NCBI GenBank assembly: GCA_963682025.1
Contig: OY821520.1
Coordinates: 236,499,364 to 236,563,363, forward strand
DNA: 64,000 bases
Direction: 5' to 3'
DNA from: Cordilura impudica
Lineage: Eukaryota > Arthropoda > Insecta > Diptera > Scathophagidae
In this document: positions 23,067-34,534 of the stretch, piece after piece
Numbering within the stretch: the first letter of the stretch is position 1
Layout of the letters: the number at the start of each line of letters is the position of its first letter
Position numbers and translations under genes: made by a program
Notes under the pieces: model-generated
The model's database searches: none
What the model was told of the DNA's origin: nothing
The model's input: the letters and a program-made list of their open reading frames with translations, nothing else

Positions 23067-23640
23067 CCCAGCAATCTCACATCACACTGCAAATTCGAAA
23101 AACTCAATACACTCACATTTTTTTACTAATACACACACATTTTCCGCAGTGGTCACACTAATGGCACCAAATTTTTCGTGCGAGTAGTGGCAGACACTAA
23201 CGATGATTAATGTTACCCTGTTATAAATTTAATGCAAATTTACTGGATTCTGTAAAATTGTAATTAAAGTTTTAACTTGTTAAATCTATTATAATGATTT
23301 ATTTTTTGAAATGCGCATACAAAAACGCAAGTTTGTTAATTATAGAGCATAAATATTATTAACTATTATTAAAATAATACTAATAATAATAAATGTAAAT
23401 ATTTTCCCTTAAACATGTGCCTGTATAATAAACTCGGTAACTCTACTTAAAATAAAATAAGAGAGAGAAGTATACAAATTTTTTCAAGTCTACGCTTCGA
23501 CAACATTTTAAAAATGAGATTGCAGTCAGATGTGTGAGCATAAAATTTAATGGCGATGGATTCGACTAATTCGAACAATTTTTCGTTGATAATACGTACA
23601 CAACGATTTTACAATTTCAGTGTGATGTGAGATTGGGGGG
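23067..23640 (+). mobile_element. Harbinger-like MITE, family M2, copy 1
   Basis: Ends CCCAGC(A)ATCTCACATCAC / inverted CCCCCC(A)ATCTCACATCAC, each continuing ACTG. Flanked by TAA on both sides (23064-23066, 23641-23643). 574 bp, no coding capacity. Copy 2 lies 258 bp away in inverted orientation; copy 3 is at 31313-31882. Confidence 0.88.
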
Positions 23641-23898
23641 TAAAGCACACATATTTGAGTGTTGCTTTATTTGAAGTTCATGTTCTGGTACGTGTACTGA
23701 AAAAAAAAACAGAACATGTACAATAAACAGGTTCGAGTTCAGTTATATTTTAAGTCGTGTTGTGGCTCGTGTAGTAAGAAAAAACAGAACATGTACAATA
23801 AACAGGTTCGAGTTCAGTTATATATTAAGTCGTGTTTAAAGTCGTGTTTAAAATATAACTGAACCCGAACCTGTTTATATTAAATAAACTCTGATTTA
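23641..23898. repeat. Spacer of the large inverted repeat, with its own small repeats
   Basis: A block AACAGAACATGTACAATAAA continuing CAGGTTCGAGTTCAGTTATA occurs twice in direct order (~23708-23760 and ~23783-23835), then an inverted partial copy (AACTGAACCCGAACCTGTTT, ~23857-23876). It could form a smaller hairpin. Confidence 0.75.
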
Positions 23899-24472
23899 CC
23901 CCCCAATCTCACATCACACTGAAATTGTAAAATCGTTGTGTACGTATTATCAACGGAAAATTGTTCGAATTAGTCGAATCCATCGCCATTAAATTTTATG
24001 CTCACACATCTGACTGTAATCTCATTTTCAAAATGTTGTCGAAGCGTAAACTTGAAAAAATTTGTATACTTCTCTCTCTTATTTTATTTTAAGTAGAGTT
24101 ACCGAGTTTATTATACAGGCACATGTTTGAGGGAAAATGTTTACATTTATTATTATTAGTATTATTTTAATAATAGTTAATAATATTTATGCTCTATAAT
24201 TAACAAACTTGCGTTTTTGTATGCGCATTTCAAAAAATAAATCATTATAATAGATTTAACAAGTTAAAACTTTAATTACAATTTTACAGAATCCAGTAAA
24301 TTTGCATTAAATTTATAACAGGGTAACATTAATCATCGTTAGTGTCTGCATCTACTCGCACGAAAAATTTGGTGCCATTAGTGTGACCACTGCGGAAAAT
24401 GTGTGTGTATTAGTGAAAAAATGTGAGTGTATTGAGTTTTTCGAACTTGCAGTGTGATGTGAGATCGCTGGG
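23899..24472 (-). mobile_element. Harbinger-like MITE, family M2, copy 2 (inverted)
   Basis: Near-identical reverse complement of 23067-23640 over its whole length, with its own TTA duplication (23896-23898, 24473-24475). The separate target duplications show two independent insertions, not one palindromic element. Confidence 0.88.
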
Positions 24473-24475
24473 TTA

Positions 24476-26239
24476 CATTATTCTTTTACAAATATGAACA
24501 TAAGTTTGGCATATTAACTTTTTGTTGTCTTTACAAAATAGAGTTACCGAGTTCATCAATGAGTTTTTTGCTTTCAAAACAGTTCTACATAGTTATATAG
24601 AATTATTATTCTGCTTTAGCTACAAAATATCTGATTGCGATTACATCTAATTTTTAAAAATTGTTTATAATTACAAAAGCATTATTATTCACATAAATAG
24701 AAAATTGCACTTTTTAAATTGTCCATTCAAATTTAAGAAAATATCAATTCTAAAAACTGGAATTAAAAATTTCCAATTATAAATTACAATTAATTGAATT
24801 TCAGAAAATCATATCAAAACGTCGGAAAATATAATTTTAAATTTAGAAGACATCAATTGCATCTATAATATATAAATTTTATTCGTTAAACACAAATTGA
24901 AATTCCAAAAAAAAAAACACCAACTACCTATGTTTACATTTAAAAAATTTTTACATTTAAAAAATATATTGACATCCAGGAGAAATTAATAGCTTTTCAG
25001 TACCGCGATTCAGTAACTTCTTTTAACGATAGTCGAATCGTTAAAAAAAGAAAATTGCAAAATTATCAGTAAAATTTTTAAACGATATTCGCTATTGTTA
25101 AAGTCAGCTGTTGTTGTTATCTAAACGACAACCATTCTTGTGTTGTTTATTCAATCGATAAAAACTTAAATTTTTAGGTTGAAATGTCGTTCGTCATACA
25201 TAAATAAAAATCATAAAATAGTGAAACAATTTTGCTTCTATTAAAAAACTTTTTTATATAAATAAAAAAATTAAATAGCATATTCAATTCATTATTTAAT
25301 TTTCAAATACACAGAAATATTAGTAAAAAAAATAGAGATAATAAACATAAACATAAAATCATCCTGTCAAACATGAAGTAATTTGTTTTTTCTATTCTTC
25401 TTTGTGTTTTTCGCTTATTTTGACAGAGATGCCACTCGTTTACAATTTAAATAAATAGAAAAATAGATTTATCGACTGCCGTTAAGATGTATGTACTTAG
25501 TGAATCACTTAATCCTTAGTGCAAACAACAATAGCTGTCGATATATTTTGCGATTGTCGGATCGTTGAAATTTACAGAATCACACTACAGAAAACATTAA
25601 TTTCAATTCAATGAATTTTAGAAAACGGCAAATGATATTTAAGAATTGCGAACATAAAAACTGTTACATAAATAAACGCAATTTGATGAGAATGTTATTT
25701 TTTATATATAAATTTTCACAATTTTTTTTGGATGAAATTTGAAGTTTTTCAGAAAATAAAGAGAACAAATAATTTTATTTAAAATGTTTGGGACATTTGG
25801 TTTTTTGCGTTTGGCATCCCTAATTTGAATATATATTATTATAAATTTCTTCTCTATGTTTTCCAAATATGGCAATATTTTAATAAAAAAATTGAGAGAG
25901 TTTTTTTTTTGGTTATATTTAGTTACTCCATCCGACCTATATGGCCGCAATGAAGAAATATTTGGCCAGTTAAAAGAAACTATACAGCCATCTCCAATTG
26001 GCACGATTTAATGCATATAGCCACCCTACACAACCATTACCTTTGCAATGGAGGTTAGGGCGATCTATTTAATTAGCAAAAACTAAATTAAACGAGAAGT
26101 TATGTCATATAACCGGAAACGCATGCATATAGGTATATAACCTAAATGCATGCCGATGCAACCATGATGACCAAAAAGCAAACACCGAAATAAATCCGAA
26201 ATAATAGAAAAGACGAAAACCACCCAAAGAATTTGCTGA
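24476..26239. other. No gene seen
   Basis: Strongly AT-rich. The minus-strand frame at 25702-26004 has no known domain. Some sequence near 25900-26050 may belong to the repeat that ends at 26352. Confidence 0.5.
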
Positions 26240-26352
26240 AATAATTTGGTATTAAGTTTAGCAAATTGTTTACTTTTTCATTTACATTTATTATCAAGAC
26301 TCAAATCGAGGTGGAGGGTATCAAAGATTCGGCACAGCCGAATTTAACACTC
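26240..26352 (-). repeat. Dispersed repeat family 1, copy 3 (reversed)
   Basis: Reverse complement of the 384-560 family: GGTGGAGGGTATCAAAGATT, then the palindrome ATTCGGCACAGCCGAAT and the terminus ACACTCTTACTTGTT at 26352. It abuts the RAG1-like transposase coding sequence directly at 26353, so it marks the loss of that transposase's N-terminal end. Confidence 0.7.
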
Positions 26353-28380
26353 TTACTTGTTGGATTTGAAATTGACCAAAAATCAATATAAGGAATTGCG
26401 GAAGCGAACCAATGAAAAGAATTGTGGGATTTTTCCAGAGTATCGAGATTTAGTTTCTGCCAAAAAAGAATGCTTACCTTCACAATCTGCTATTAGTGTT
26501 ACTTCAACATCAGCAGAAATAAAATTGCAAGATCTCCTTGAACATACTGCAGAACGATTGCTAAAACGCTTGATACTGATCATTTAAAAAAATTGGTAAT
26601 GGCAGCATTACTTTAATTTCTAAATGGGGATGTGATGGATCCTCTGGTCAGAAACAATACAAGCAATTTAATGCCGAAAATTCATCAGATGCTAATTTAT
26701 TTATGGTATCTTTCGTTCCATTGCGCTTAACAAAAAGGTATAGCGTCTTAGAGCCGTCCACTAGTAGAGCAACAGAAATTGATATATGGAAAAATGAAAT
26801 TCCTTCTTCAACAAAGTATTGGAGACCAATAAAATTTGCATTCAAAAAGGAAACCAAAGATGTCACAACTGAAGAAGTTCAAAAAATAAAAGATCAAATT
26901 AAGGAACTTCAACCAGTAATATTTAAATTTGATGACCAAGACATTGAAGTACATTTTAAAATGTGTCTCACAATGATTGATGGAAAAGTTGCACAAGCTT
27001 TAACTGGAACAAAGTCAACGTCAAGCTGCATTATATGCCAAAAGACATCAAGTCAATTAAGCCAACCCCCACCAGAAGACGATAGTTTTAAGGAAAGCTA
27101 CGAATTTGGAATGTCCCCTCTTCATGCTCGGATACGTTTCATGGAGCATATTCTTAAATTGGGTTATGATTTGGAATTATGTCCGTTAGGCGAAACAGTG
27201 AGAAAAAACAAAGAAAATGAAGAAAAAAGAAAGCAAAAAAAAAACAAATTCAACAAAACTATCTACAGCTAGGCCTCGTAATCGACCAACCAAAATAAGG
27301 GGAAGGAAACACAAATGATGGAAATACTGCAAGGAGATTTTTTCCGATCCGGAAACTGCAGCATCTATCACAGGTGTAGATCATGAATTAATAAAGGTGC
27401 TATTACATGATGTGTTTTTTACATATGTACTGTCAAATTTTCCCACAACAAAAGTTGTACACATCGTGTGATACATATGAAACATTGTTTGTGTACAACA
27501 CATGAGGAAAGTCACATGTGCATTTTTCAATTAGAACAGGTTCTATTTTTGCATGACAAATATATCAAAATACAACACTGCTTGTGGCGAAAGAAAAACA
27601 GAGTAAATTTTAAAGATTAATATTGAAAGAAAAATAAATTCTTTAGTATTAATTAACAATTAAAAAATAAATAACCTTTTTTTTAACAATAAATTTTTGT
27701 AAATTCACAAATTAAATTAGCTGTTGTTTACATTTAGAGGTTATGTCAGACGGAAATACATATGCACGTGTGATAGCAAAAATTATGTATCGTATGTAAA
27801 AGACAATTTTGACAGACATGAGGAATTTCATATGGATAAAAAAAGTGACAGTACATATGTAAAAAACATTTCGTGTAATAGCACCTTAAGACTATTCAAA
27901 ATCATACTACAAGTTCTAGCATGCAGCAGAAAGATAAATGCAAAAAAATTTGGAGAGTACGCCAATGAATACTTTATAATGAAAAAAACTCTTGGAGATA
28001 TATGCCATCCACAGTTCATTTTGTACCTTGGGGAACAAATAATTCAAAACAATATGCTACCAATAAGAGATCTATCTGAAGAAGCGCAAGAAAAAAGGAA
28101 CAAAGACTACAGATTCCTTCGCGAGCACAACACAAGGAAAATGTCCAGATGTTGTACTAATGAAGACCTTATCACTATTTTCTTGTGCACTTCAGATCCA
28201 TATATGTCCAACATTCGTCAAAAATGGAAAACTAGCTCTATTGAATTAGACGAAGAAGCTAAACAATTTCTAGAAGATGAAAATCAAGGCTATTTAGAAG
28301 AAATTTTTACTAAAATTGGTTCATTTCAAGTACTTTTTCATTACGCTAACAATAAGTTACACTTGTTTTTATATAGTTAA
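26353..28380 (+). pseudogene. RAG1/Transib-like transposase pseudogene, split by a MITE
   Basis: Plus-strand blocks in order: KNQYKELRKRTNEKNCGIFP, VSAKKECLPSQSAI, DLLEHTAERLLK (frame change), ISKWGCDGSSGQKQYKQF, LFMVSFVPLRL, STKYWRPIKFAFKKETKD, MCLTMIDGKVAQALTGTKST then SSCIICQKT, MSPLHARIRFMEHILKLGYD, a frame-broken linker, FSDPETAASITGVDHELI, [MITE 27395-27896], RLFKIILQVLACSRKINAKK, HPQFILYLGEQIIQNN, LSEEAQEKRNKDYRFLREHN then TRKMSR, and CTSDPYMSN. This matches a TE-like protein family common in arthropods and hydra. Its order (DGSS near the start, a C..C motif after LTGT, a final E-x-RNK-x-R segment) parallels the RAG1 core catalytic region, hence the name; the residue matching the second RAG1 Asp is not evident. 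It has frameshifts and lost its N-terminus, so it is inactive. Confidence 0.65.
27395..27896 (+). mobile_element. Harbinger-like MITE, family M1, copy 2
   Basis: 502 bp, ends AGGTGCTATTACA and inverted TGTAATAGCACCT, flanked by TAA (27392-27394, 27897-27899). It sits inside the transposase pseudogene: removing it with one TAA restores ...DHELI-RLFKIIL... in one frame. Body sequence matches 2663-3162; termini are somewhat diverged. Confidence 0.88.
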
Positions 28381-28830
28381 AAAATTTTCTTTATTTAAAA
28401 ATTTATATATTTTGTAAATTTACAATAAAAATTGTTATATTTTGTAAATTTACAATAAAAATTGATATAGAAATATTTAAAAAGACAATAAAAAAAAATT
28501 TAACTAAAGCAAAAACATACGAGTTTTTTTTTCAACGTTTTTTTATTTACATTAATATAACACCAATTTAAACTATAATAAACTCTAGTTTCAAATATAT
28601 TATATACTTATATACACTGTCCCATAAACGGGCGCTCTAGTATTATTGCTATAATAAAATTATGATTTATAACTAAGAAAACAAGGTAAATTACTTCAAA
28701 TGAAGAATGTATATGATTTTATGTAATGAAAAATGATAGAAAAACATCACTTTGATATGAACGAATTATTAAAACTAAAGTCAGAGGTTAAAAGAGAAAA
28801 GGGATATAATTGTTTATTATGTAAGCCACC
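28381..28830. other. Non-coding; small tandem repeat
   Basis: Just past the transposase stop, TTTGTAAATTTACAATAAAA is duplicated in tandem (~28412 and ~28441). Otherwise AT-rich with no gene. Confidence 0.5.
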
Positions 28831-29640
28831 AAAATTTTTTGGTTTTGGTTCTTTGTAGGCTACAAAGTTCTCTATTAGCTATGTTGGTATCATATCTGAA
28901 ATTGTTATTTGTTGCTACATTGCAATTAACTGCTTTAATATTAGTCCGTCTATATTGGTGATAAAAGACTGGGATCCCGTTTTCATTTTGAATAATATTT
29001 AATCTATCGAGTTATAAAAAAGCCTCGGGTGGAACAAAACCTTTTTGTAAGGTAACTGCTATATATTCTTCATTTGTATAGTAAGGTGCCATGATTAAAT
29101 TATTTTTTGTACACAATGTACATCTTAATATATTATTTCTAATTAGATTTATAATGAAATTATCTATTCTTATAATATTTGAGGCATTATACAATCTTTT
29201 GTTAGAAACATATTTTATATAATTGCTTTGGGGCGATCTAAATAAAGAAGTACAAGCTCGTAAACTTTTTCTTTCAAATACATTTTATTTTCACTTTTCT
29301 TTCAAATACACTCTTTTCCATGTAAGAGGGTGCAATGTTAATCCAAATTGGACATCCATATGTTACAATTGGTCTAATTAATGATTGGTACATAATAATT
29401 TTAACATTTGACTTTATGTGTTTTGAATAAAATAATGATTTTTATATGAAAAATGCATTTCTTGCCTTTATTAGCATTTCATTAATATGGTTATTAAAAT
29501 ATAAGAATTTGTCAAGGTATATTCCTAAATATTTAACAACTTGCTTGTTTGGTACATTTGTGTTATTTATATTAGATTTAATTCCAAACAATTTCCAGTT
29601 CTTTATATTATTACTAGATTCATCACCAGCCTTTGATTGA
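28831..29640 (-). pseudogene. LINE reverse-transcriptase 3' fragment (element B)
   Basis: Minus strand: CQSKAGDESSNNIKNWKLFG, KQVVKYLGIYLDKFLYFNNH then INEMLIKARNAFF, then broken NVKIIMYQSLIRPIVTYGCP then IWINIAP, NNILRCTLCTKNN and EEYIAVTLQKGF. This is the thumb and C-terminal part of a Jockey-like reverse transcriptase ORF. It repeats a stage of the protein (KYLG..LD thumb motif) already present in the adjacent fragment, so it comes from a different element. Confidence 0.7.
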
Positions 29641-31130
29641 CAGAAAGCCATTGCAATTTTTGTAACATGTCATTTATATGGGTTAATCTATGACACCGTA
29701 TAATACATCTCATACCACTAGTTTGTAGCTTTTGAAGCCTCCCCTTCATCTGCTGACTACCAAGAAACAATATCGTTGAAAAATATTCAAAATGCAATTT
29801 TACAGTTGTGTTATATATTCGTATGGCAGTAATAGTTGATATTTGATTTCGAATTCTTAGAAAGTAAATTTTTGTAGAAATCTTTTTGCAAATATATTCA
29901 AAGTGTAAGTCAAACTTAAGGTTTTTATCTACAATGACACCAAGGTATTTTATTCCTGCAACTTGTTCTATCGGCACACCTTCCGTGCTCTCCTCCGTTA
30001 TTCCATTTGTAACCATTGTTTTTGTTTTACTATTATTTAGCTTTAATTTGTTCATTTTAAGATATTTCTCAACTCCTTTTAACTCATTATTTAGATTCCG
30101 CACACTTTCTTCCTTGTTTTTCCCGCTTATATATATGAGTGCATCATCCGCAAACATGCATACTTTCGCATTTATTAAGACCTCTTTTAAATCATTAATA
30201 TATATAAGGAACAGTAGAGTTCCCAAAACTGCCCCTTGAGGTACTCCTGTATTTACATTTTTAATTTCTGATACGAACTTTCCACATTTTGTTCTTTGAG
30301 TCCTTCCTCCCAGGTAACTGTTAAACCATTTTAATTCAGCGTTTTTTATTCCATAACTTTTTAACTTCTCCATTAATATTTCTCTATTAATTTTCTCAAA
30401 TGCTCGTTTCAAGTCTAAGAAAACTGCTACCACATAATTTTTATTTGTCACTTCAGTTTTCCATTGAGTTACTACAAGATTTAAAAGGGATTCACAACTA
30501 TGGTGATGTCTAAAGCCAGATTGAGTTTCATTTAACAAATTTTTATCTTCAAAATATTTAATTGAGCTTGTACTAATTTTTCTAAAATTTTGCTTATTAT
30601 CGATAACATAAGAACTGGTCGAATTTCTTGAGGATCTTTTGTATTCTTTACTTTTTGAATTGATACTATACAGGATTCTTTTAGACAATCGGGAAATATT
30701 CCCGTCTGTAGAGATGATATAATAATTCTAGGCAACTTTTATCCAATAACATCTTAACCGTAAGAAAATTCTGACCTTTCTTGTTATTCATGGCTTTCAT
30801 AGTATCTCTTAGCGTATTTATGTCAATAAAATTAAATTTAAAGTTTAAACTTGAATTTTCATCAATAAAATTTTCATATATTATGAAAGGAATACTAACT
30901 ATAATTTGTATGACACTGTTTACAAAAAACGAATTTATTTCATTAGCAATTTCTTTTTCATTTGATATAGATTTTCCATTTAACTGTATTTCTTGTATTT
31001 TTGAACTATTTTTTTTAAGTACAAGTGATTTTAACGTTTTCCACATTGTTTTTTGATCGAAACAGCTATTAATTTTGTTGTTAATAAAATTGTTTTTTGC
31101 CTTTGAGATTTCTATTTTGTATTTATTCCT
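29641..31130 (-). pseudogene. LINE reverse-transcriptase fragment (element A)
   Basis: Minus strand: MWKTLKSLVLKKNSSKIQEI, NSFFVNSVI, IRPVLMLSIISKILEKLVQA, NETQSGFRHHHSCESLLNLV, FLDLKRAFEKINREILMEKL, NTGVPQGAVLGTLLFLIYIN, the catalytic box CMFADDALIYIS (FADD), KYLKMNKLKLNNSKTK, IKYLGVIVDKNL and LQKLQWLSVNQRL. These are the standard domains of a CR1/Jockey-type non-LTR reverse transcriptase. The endonuclease part is absent (5'-truncated) and one or two frame changes occur (~30690). Confidence 0.82.
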
Positions 31131-31312
31131 AAAAAAAACTAATTGTTAGTTTTAATGTGATTTCAAACTTATTTGCTTTTTAATAAGTAAAATAAATAAA
31201 ATTTATTATTTAATCCAAGTTTCATAACGTTTTATTCAGAAAAGAATTAATTAAAAAAATCACTTTTTTCATCCGACATTTTTAGCATCCGTTTGTTTTG
31301 AAATCTCGCTTA

Positions 31313-31882
31313 CCCAGCTATCTCACATCACACTGCAAGTTCGAAAAACTCAATACGCTCACATTTTTTTACTAATACACACACGTTTTCCGCAGTGGTC
31401 ACCCTAATGGCACCAAATTTTTCGTGCGAGTAGTGGCTGCCACTAACGATGATTATTGTTACCCTGTTATAAATTTAATGCAAAATTACTGGATTCTGCA
31501 AAATTGTAATTAAAGTTTTAACTCGTTAAATCTATTATTATGATTTATTTCTTCAAATTCGCATATAAAAACGCAATTTTGTTAATTATAGAGCATAAAT
31601 ATTATTAACTATTATTAAAATAATACTAATAATAAATAAATGTAAACATTTTCCCTCAAACATGTGCCTGTATAATAAACTCGGTAACTTTATAATAAAA
31701 TAAGAGAGAGAAGTAAAAAAATTTTTTGAAGTTTACGCTTCAACGACATTTTAAAAATGAGATTGCAGTCAGATGTGTGAGCATAAAAGTTAATGGCGAT
31801 GGATTCGACTAATTCGAACAATTTTTCGTTGATAATACGTACAAACGATTTTACAATTTCAGTGTGATGTGAGATAGGGGGG
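31313..31882 (+). mobile_element. Harbinger-like MITE, family M2, copy 3
   Basis: 570 bp, same ends as 23067-23640, with TTA on both sides (31310-31312, 31883-31885). It lies ~180 bp beyond the LINE fragment. High similarity to copies 1 and 2 suggests recent spread. Confidence 0.88.
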
Positions 31883-31885
31883 TTA

Positions 31886-32271
31886 ATCACTGAACAACAA
31901 CCTTATTTATATACATACTTCAGAAAATACAACCAATATTAACCCAATAATTGCAGATGAACTAAATAATAATTGAGTGGGAAAAGTGTAGTGATTTTTA
32001 ATTTTAACATGACAGTTTTAAAAATACTTATGTGTTTACCTTTTTTCGTATTAATAAATCGCGTACGGTAGAAGTTAGATTTTATTGCCCGGTTGAGCAT
32101 TTAATACGCCACAACCACTTGACGCGATCAGAGTACATAAACGCTTTTTACTTTCTCCCCTTTGCAAAATTGCAATGCATATTTATATATTATGGGATAT
32201 TTCAGTCGAACACTCTCAAAATAAATATCAGATTAAGCTACTACTAGTACTTTCGTTCAACCTTATGAAGA
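31886..32271. other. No gene seen
   Basis: Short non-coding interval; the 71-codon frame at 32032-32247 has no recognised content. Confidence 0.45.
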
Positions 32272-33204
32272 TTAGCCTGCCAGAATGATAGAATAGAAGA
32301 TTACGCCATCCGAATGTTTTCCCGTTATATGATGTAGTATGTGCCTCGCAAGGGTTACCAAGTCTGTTTCATGTGTGATATTTATAAAATCTTGCGAAAA
32401 GTTTATGTTTTATGTGATAGCTGAAAATATTAAGTCAGTTCTTGTTATAAATTACAAATATCGCTTTATGTCTTATTAAAAACAATATTAAAATAAATAA
32501 AATTAATAAAAACATTCAGTGTTAAAAAGTTGCAGCACAAAGAAAAACTAAAAACAAAAAAAAAAAAAACAGAAAAAACGTAAACATGAAGAGTGCACTG
32601 GGCCAGGCATGATAAAATGCAAGCAAAGCAATAGTAAAAAAACAAGTGAAAAATTGTGCGAAAAACTAACATTTTGCGACTTTTTAATGAAATGAGTATA
32701 TGTTTTACTTAAAATTCAAATTTAATAATGGGGGGAAACGCTCAAATAGTATGATGCAATATATTTATATTAAAATCGTGTAAATTTTGTGCTTACAAGC
32801 GGATATTGCAAAAAAACCTTTGTTGGAAGCAAAGCACATTGAAGTAGCGAAAAAACTTTATTTTGATGTAGAATGTACTTTATAAATAAGGTAACTAAAT
32901 GCCGAAATTTCGAAAATATCAATAAACGAAAAATGCATTTGAATAAAATAAATAAATTGACAAATTTATAAAAATAAAATTTTTTACTAACAAATAATAT
33001 GAGGAGAAAAAGAGTGAATTATCCCATTGTTACAATGCTATTGTTTATGTATAAACATACACATAAACATATTAGTTTGACAGCTGAAATTTATCCGCCA
33101 ATAGGAACACAGTTTGCGTGACGTCACTTGTCCTACAGGCGCAGATAATTTCAATAGTGTCCGTGGGATGGCGTAATCTTGTATTCTATCATTCTTGATA
33201 AGCC
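32272..33204. mobile_element. Non-autonomous TIR element, ~930 bp
   Basis: Near-terminal inverted repeats: AGAATGATAGAATAGAAGAT then TACGCCATCC at the left (~32282-32312), inverted at ~33170-33195 (GGATGGCGTAATCTTGTATT then CTATCATTCTT). About 35 bp with a few differences. No coding capacity. Exact outer edges and target duplication are uncertain; a short palindrome GCCTATATAATATAGGC follows the right end. Confidence 0.6.
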
Positions 33205-33440
33205 TATATAATATAGGCGTGCAAACTGTGATATAGGCTATATTTTAGTAAAAGAAAACAAGTCTTATTTATTTTAAAACGAATTCAGTCTTTCAAGGTC
33301 CTCCACATACAAATGAATATTATTTAAAATATCTTTGCTATTTGATTCATTCATTTTTAAATTGTCAAGTGATAAAAATTCAAATAAATACCCAAATTAA
33401 AAAAAATAAATAGATTCAGCTATTTAAATATTTTTTCCCT

Positions 33441-33575
33441 ATTTCTTATCGCGACGCGCGAAAAAACCTTGCGTAACTGTAACCAGAGTTGCTATAATGT
33501 GTAGTAAAAAGTATATTTCCTCCTAGCTAATCTCTGTGAAACGCGAAGTTTTTTTCGAGCGTTGAGATAAGAAAT
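33441..33575. repeat. Small foldback element
   Basis: ATTTCTTATCGCGACGCGCG then AAAAAAC at the left and its inverted partner (GTTTTTTTCGAGCGTTGAGA then TAAGAAAT) at the right, 135 bp overall, two or three mismatches. It could fold into a hairpin. Confidence 0.6.
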
Positions 33576-33898
33576 TTGTAGAAATATAAAAAAGGAATAC
33601 CATTTGTTAAGAAGAAGATGCATATAAATCTGGCTGCAAACAGAAACACTTTTGGATTAATTTTAATTGAGAAATTTTATAATGAAATTTCAGAAAATCA
33701 CGAAAAATAAGTAAAATTTAAAAAAAGCTCTAGAAATTGATTTTATACAAAAGGTAATTGAATTTCTCCTTAAAATAAGTAAGACAACACGTAAACAACA
33801 TGGAAAAATGCAGGCAGAAAATATCAAACTCAATGAGTGATGCCAACTATATAAAAGCTTTTAACAGGCTTACATTATAGGGTTCTTAAGCTGCGTTC

Positions 33899-34358
33899 AC
33901 ACTACGTGTTTTGCTTTTGTTTTTCTTAGTTTTTTAACACTTGTAATTTGTACACACAGTGTGAACCCTTTCAAGCATTGTTTATGTACAACACATTTTG
34001 CAATTAGAGCAGGTTCTATTTTGGCAAGACAAGCATATGAAAATACAACACTGCTTGTGGCGAAAGAAAAACAAAGTAAATTATAAAGATTAATATTGAA
34101 AGAAAAATAAATTGTTTAATATTAATTAACAATTAAAAAATATATAACTTTATTTTTAACAATAAATTTTTGTAAATTCACAAATTAAATCAGCTCTTGT
34201 TTACATTTAGAGGTTATGTCATACGGAAATACATATGTACGTTTGAACGCAAAAATTATGAGTCGTATGTAAAAAGCCAATTTTGACACACACGGAATTA
34301 CGTATGGATCGTAAAACTGAATTTACATATCGAAAATACACATAGTGTAAACACATCT
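33899..34358 (+). mobile_element. Harbinger-like MITE, family M1, copy 3
   Basis: 460 bp, ends AGCTGCGTTCACACTACGTG and inverted, with TTA duplicated (33896-33898, 34359-34361). It faces copy 4 in inverted orientation across a 176-bp spacer. Confidence 0.87.
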
Positions 34359-34534
34359 TTAGCTAGCTGATCGCAGAGTTCTGTTGTTCTTTATCATAAA
34401 GTTCTTTTCGTTTTGCATAACTTAGTTTTTCTAAAGTATTGACTTTATTTTTTATTTTAACATACATAAACATTTATTAAACTTGTCTTAATATATACAT
34501 ATATTGCAAAATCAAAATTTATTTTACAAAATTA

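Noticed and set aside
23067..24472. Interpretation as one single long palindromic element
   Set aside because: Each arm has its own inverted ends and its own TWA target duplication, so two separate insertions fit better.
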